Positions 62,558 to 64,000 of a DNA stretch of 64,000 nucleotides are shown here, piece by piece; the stretch's first letter is position 1, and every line of letters begins with the position of its first letter. The notes under the pieces were generated by a model. It ran no database searches. It was not told the origin of the DNA and saw nothing but the letters and a program-made list of their open reading frames with translations. The stretch is from Streptomyces sp. LUP30 (GTDB lineage Bacteria > Actinomycetota > Actinomycetes > Streptomycetales > Streptomycetaceae). The position numbers and the translations under genes are program-made. The stretch is from NCBI RefSeq assembly GCF_001746365.1, contig NZ_MJAJ01000019.1, positions 62,001-126,000 on the forward strand. The letters are read 5' to 3'.

Positions 62558-63721
62558 TCAGTCCTGGGCGAGCAGATCGGCCAGGCGGTGTGCCTGGGCC
62601 AGCAGCGTTCCGTAGGTCACCAGCGCGTCCGGATCGTCGGGCACGGCCCCCGGCAGGCCCTGGCGGAACTCGTCGAGCGTGCGCTGCAGCTTCGTGACCG
62701 CCTCGTGCAGTTCCTCCGCCGCGGCGTCGTCGTGTCCGTCCGGGAGACCCGGGGCGGCCAGGGTCCGGCCGTACAGCCGGACGGCACGCGCGGTGTCGCG
62801 CAGGAACTCGGCGTACGCCTTGGTGAGTTCCGGGGCAGGCCGGGCCGCCCTCCCGCTCTCCGCGATCTCCCGCACGGTCCGGGTCACGCCCGCCGTGTGC
62901 AGGGCGATGTAGTCGAGCACGCCCAGCACGTCGGAGTACGCCTCGTCAGCCGGGAGATGCGGTCGGGTGCGGCGCCCCCGCGGGTTGGCGCGCATGCTCT
63001 CCCGGCTCCAGCCGATCGCCGACCGGGCCTGGTCGACCAGGCGGCCCAGACGCAGGGCGCGCTCGTGCCATTCCCCCACCGGCAGACCGTCCCACTCGCC
63101 GTCGGCCAGGCCGTCGGCCACCGCGTCGAGGATCTCCCGCGCCTCACCGGCCGCGTCCTCCAGCGCGGCGCGCGCGTCGCGCAGGTACACCGGAGGCCGG
63201 ATCAGCACGTTGACCGCCACGCCGACCACCGCGCCGAAGACCGCCTCCGCGATGCGCGCGGCCGACGCGGCGACCGTCACCGGACCACTGGTCAGCACGA
63301 AGAGAGCACCGGTGGCGGCGTAGACGCCCTGGCTCCCCAGGCGCCGCCACTGTCCCAGCAGCAGCACGGCCGGCAGGACCAGGGCCATCGTGATCATCGT
63401 GCTGTTCAGCAGCAGCGCCACCCCCGTCGCCACCGCCGTCCCCACCGCGATCGCCGCGAGCTGCTGCAGCCCGTGCGCGACCGACCGGTAGACCGTCGAC
63501 TCCACCAGCACGACCGCGACCCAGGGCGCCACGAAGGCCATCGGCGCCGCCAGCCACCAGCCCACGACCGCCCACGCCAGCCAGGCGGCCAGTGCCGCCT
63601 TGCTCGCCTGCACCACCAGATCCCGTTCACGGCCCGGTCCCGTGCATGCCCGGCGCGTCGCCGACACGACCGTGCCGGCGACGCGCCGGACCGACCGGGT
63701 CGCCATTCGCATCCACTCCAT
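62558..63721 (-). CDS. FUSC-family membrane protein (aromatic-acid exporter type)
   Basis: This is a 387-residue protein of the FUSC/ArAE group, which exports aromatic acids and related compounds. The N-terminal half has about six membrane segments (ASKAALAAWLAWAVVGWWLA, then AAIAVGTAVATGVALLLNST and VFGAVVGVAVNVLIRPPVYL). The C-terminal half is helical and cytoplasmic (ELTKAYAEFLRDTARAVRLY). The start is taken at ATG 63721 (MEWMRM); ATG 63712, preceded by GGAG, is equally possible. The frame continues to 63871 through non-coding-like sequence. It stands alone, and no substrate can be named. Confidence 0.85.
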   Translation of the reverse strand: MEWMRMATRSVRRVAGTVVSATRRACTGPGRERDLVVQASKAALAAWLAWAVVGWWLAAPMAFVAPWVAVVLVESTVYRSVAHGLQQLAAIAVGTAVATGVALLLNSTMITMALVLPAVLLLGQWRRLGSQGVYAATGALFVLTSGPVTVAASAARIAEAVFGAVVGVAVNVLIRPPVYLRDARAALEDAAGEAREILDAVADGLADGEWDGLPVGEWHERALRLGRLVDQARSAIGWSRESMRANPRGRRTRPHLPADEAYSDVLGVLDYIALHTAGVTRTVREIAESGRAARPAPELTKAYAEFLRDTARAVRLYGRTLAAPGLPDGHDDAAAEELHEAVTKLQRTLDEFRQGLPGAVPDDPDALVTYGTLLAQAHRLADLLAQD

Positions 63722-64000
63722 GAGAAGCAAGTGCCACACGAGAGGCGCTACGCACCTGCCGACCACGACTTCGTTCCGTCCAGTGACCGTCCTCACGACG
63801 CGCGGTGACCGCCCCGGCGATCGCCCGGGCAGGGCGGGGCGACGGCGTGGGGAGCGGCAGGCGTCGGGCACTCGGGAGCGGAGCGACGGGGAGAGGGCTG
63901 CCCCCGGAAGGAGGGCCCCCGACCCGACCCGACCCGCCCCGACCCGGTACCGGTCCTGCGTCCTGCGTCCGCGTGACCAACGACCGGGCCCCGAACGGAG
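63722..64000. other. window end without recognised gene
   Basis: Upstream of the FUSC gene there is GC-rich sequence with a GACCC repeat (five units, some imperfect, at about 63921-63946). No gene or promoter was recognised before the window edge. Confidence 0.5.

Overview
The window looks like Streptomyces chromosome: about 70% G+C, strong third-position GC bias, GTG and TTG starts, sugar ABC operons without their own ATPase, a FurA-KatG pair, Cbt cobalt transport under a cobalamin riboswitch, and several families typical of the genus (DUF2637, DUF456, PucR-Xdh, XRE and PP2C-like proteins). It reads as an accessory or semi-core region with many catabolic and stress functions. No tRNA, rRNA, CRISPR array or intact insertion sequence was found.

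Layout. 1-9 kb: a sugar-uptake operon on the minus strand (binding lipoprotein, two permeases, GH2 beta-galactosidase cut by the window edge), preceded by a ROK repressor and alditol oxidase aldO. Sites shared between promoters suggest common control. 9-16 kb: a radical SAM protein with unusual cysteine spacing, a membrane protein joining a sigma-like/anti-sigma-like half to an external cellulose-binding module, the rifamycin monooxygenase rox with its rifamycin-associated element, and rsgA. A 28-bp inverted repeat brackets rox. 16-19 kb: alkylation repair genes (ada-alkA and ogt, overlapping). 19-31 kb: regulators, a PP2C-like protein with a proline-rich half, pyruvate oxidase poxB, a mobile-element graveyard, two small secreted proteins and an anti-sigma-type ATPase. 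31-37 kb: a DUF2637 protein, an iron-box-controlled FhuF-like reductase, a GntR regulator and a tetratricopeptide-like protein.

37-45 kb is a purine catabolism unit: divergent pucR, the three xanthine dehydrogenase subunits, an NCS2 permease and the XdhC maturation factor. XdhC carries a long in-frame insertion of 20-residue repeats. 45-51 kb: a stand-alone LanC-like protein, an SRPBCC protein, a polysaccharide deacetylase and two secreted GH43 enzymes for arabinose-containing polysaccharide. 51-54 kb: katG and furA. 54-64 kb: a class V aminotransferase, then cobalt and corrin functions (riboswitch, cbtB, cbtA, a degenerate histidine phosphatase, cobK, cobH), an NCS1 permease beside a broken GntR gene, and an FUSC-type exporter.

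Non-coding DNA is unusually rich in tandem and palindromic repeats (10.5, 12.7, 16.0, 18.6, 26.0, 34.7, 47.9, 56.9 and 62.4 kb). Similar repeats have entered coding sequence in XdhC, Ogt and a GntR regulator, and one 15-base word is shared exactly between an intergenic region and the XdhC insertion. The most noteworthy items are the XdhC repeat insertion, the bracketed rox/RAE unit, the sigma/anti-sigma/CBM2 fusion, the atypical radical SAM protein and the shared operators. All identifications are from reading the sequence; no database search was possible.
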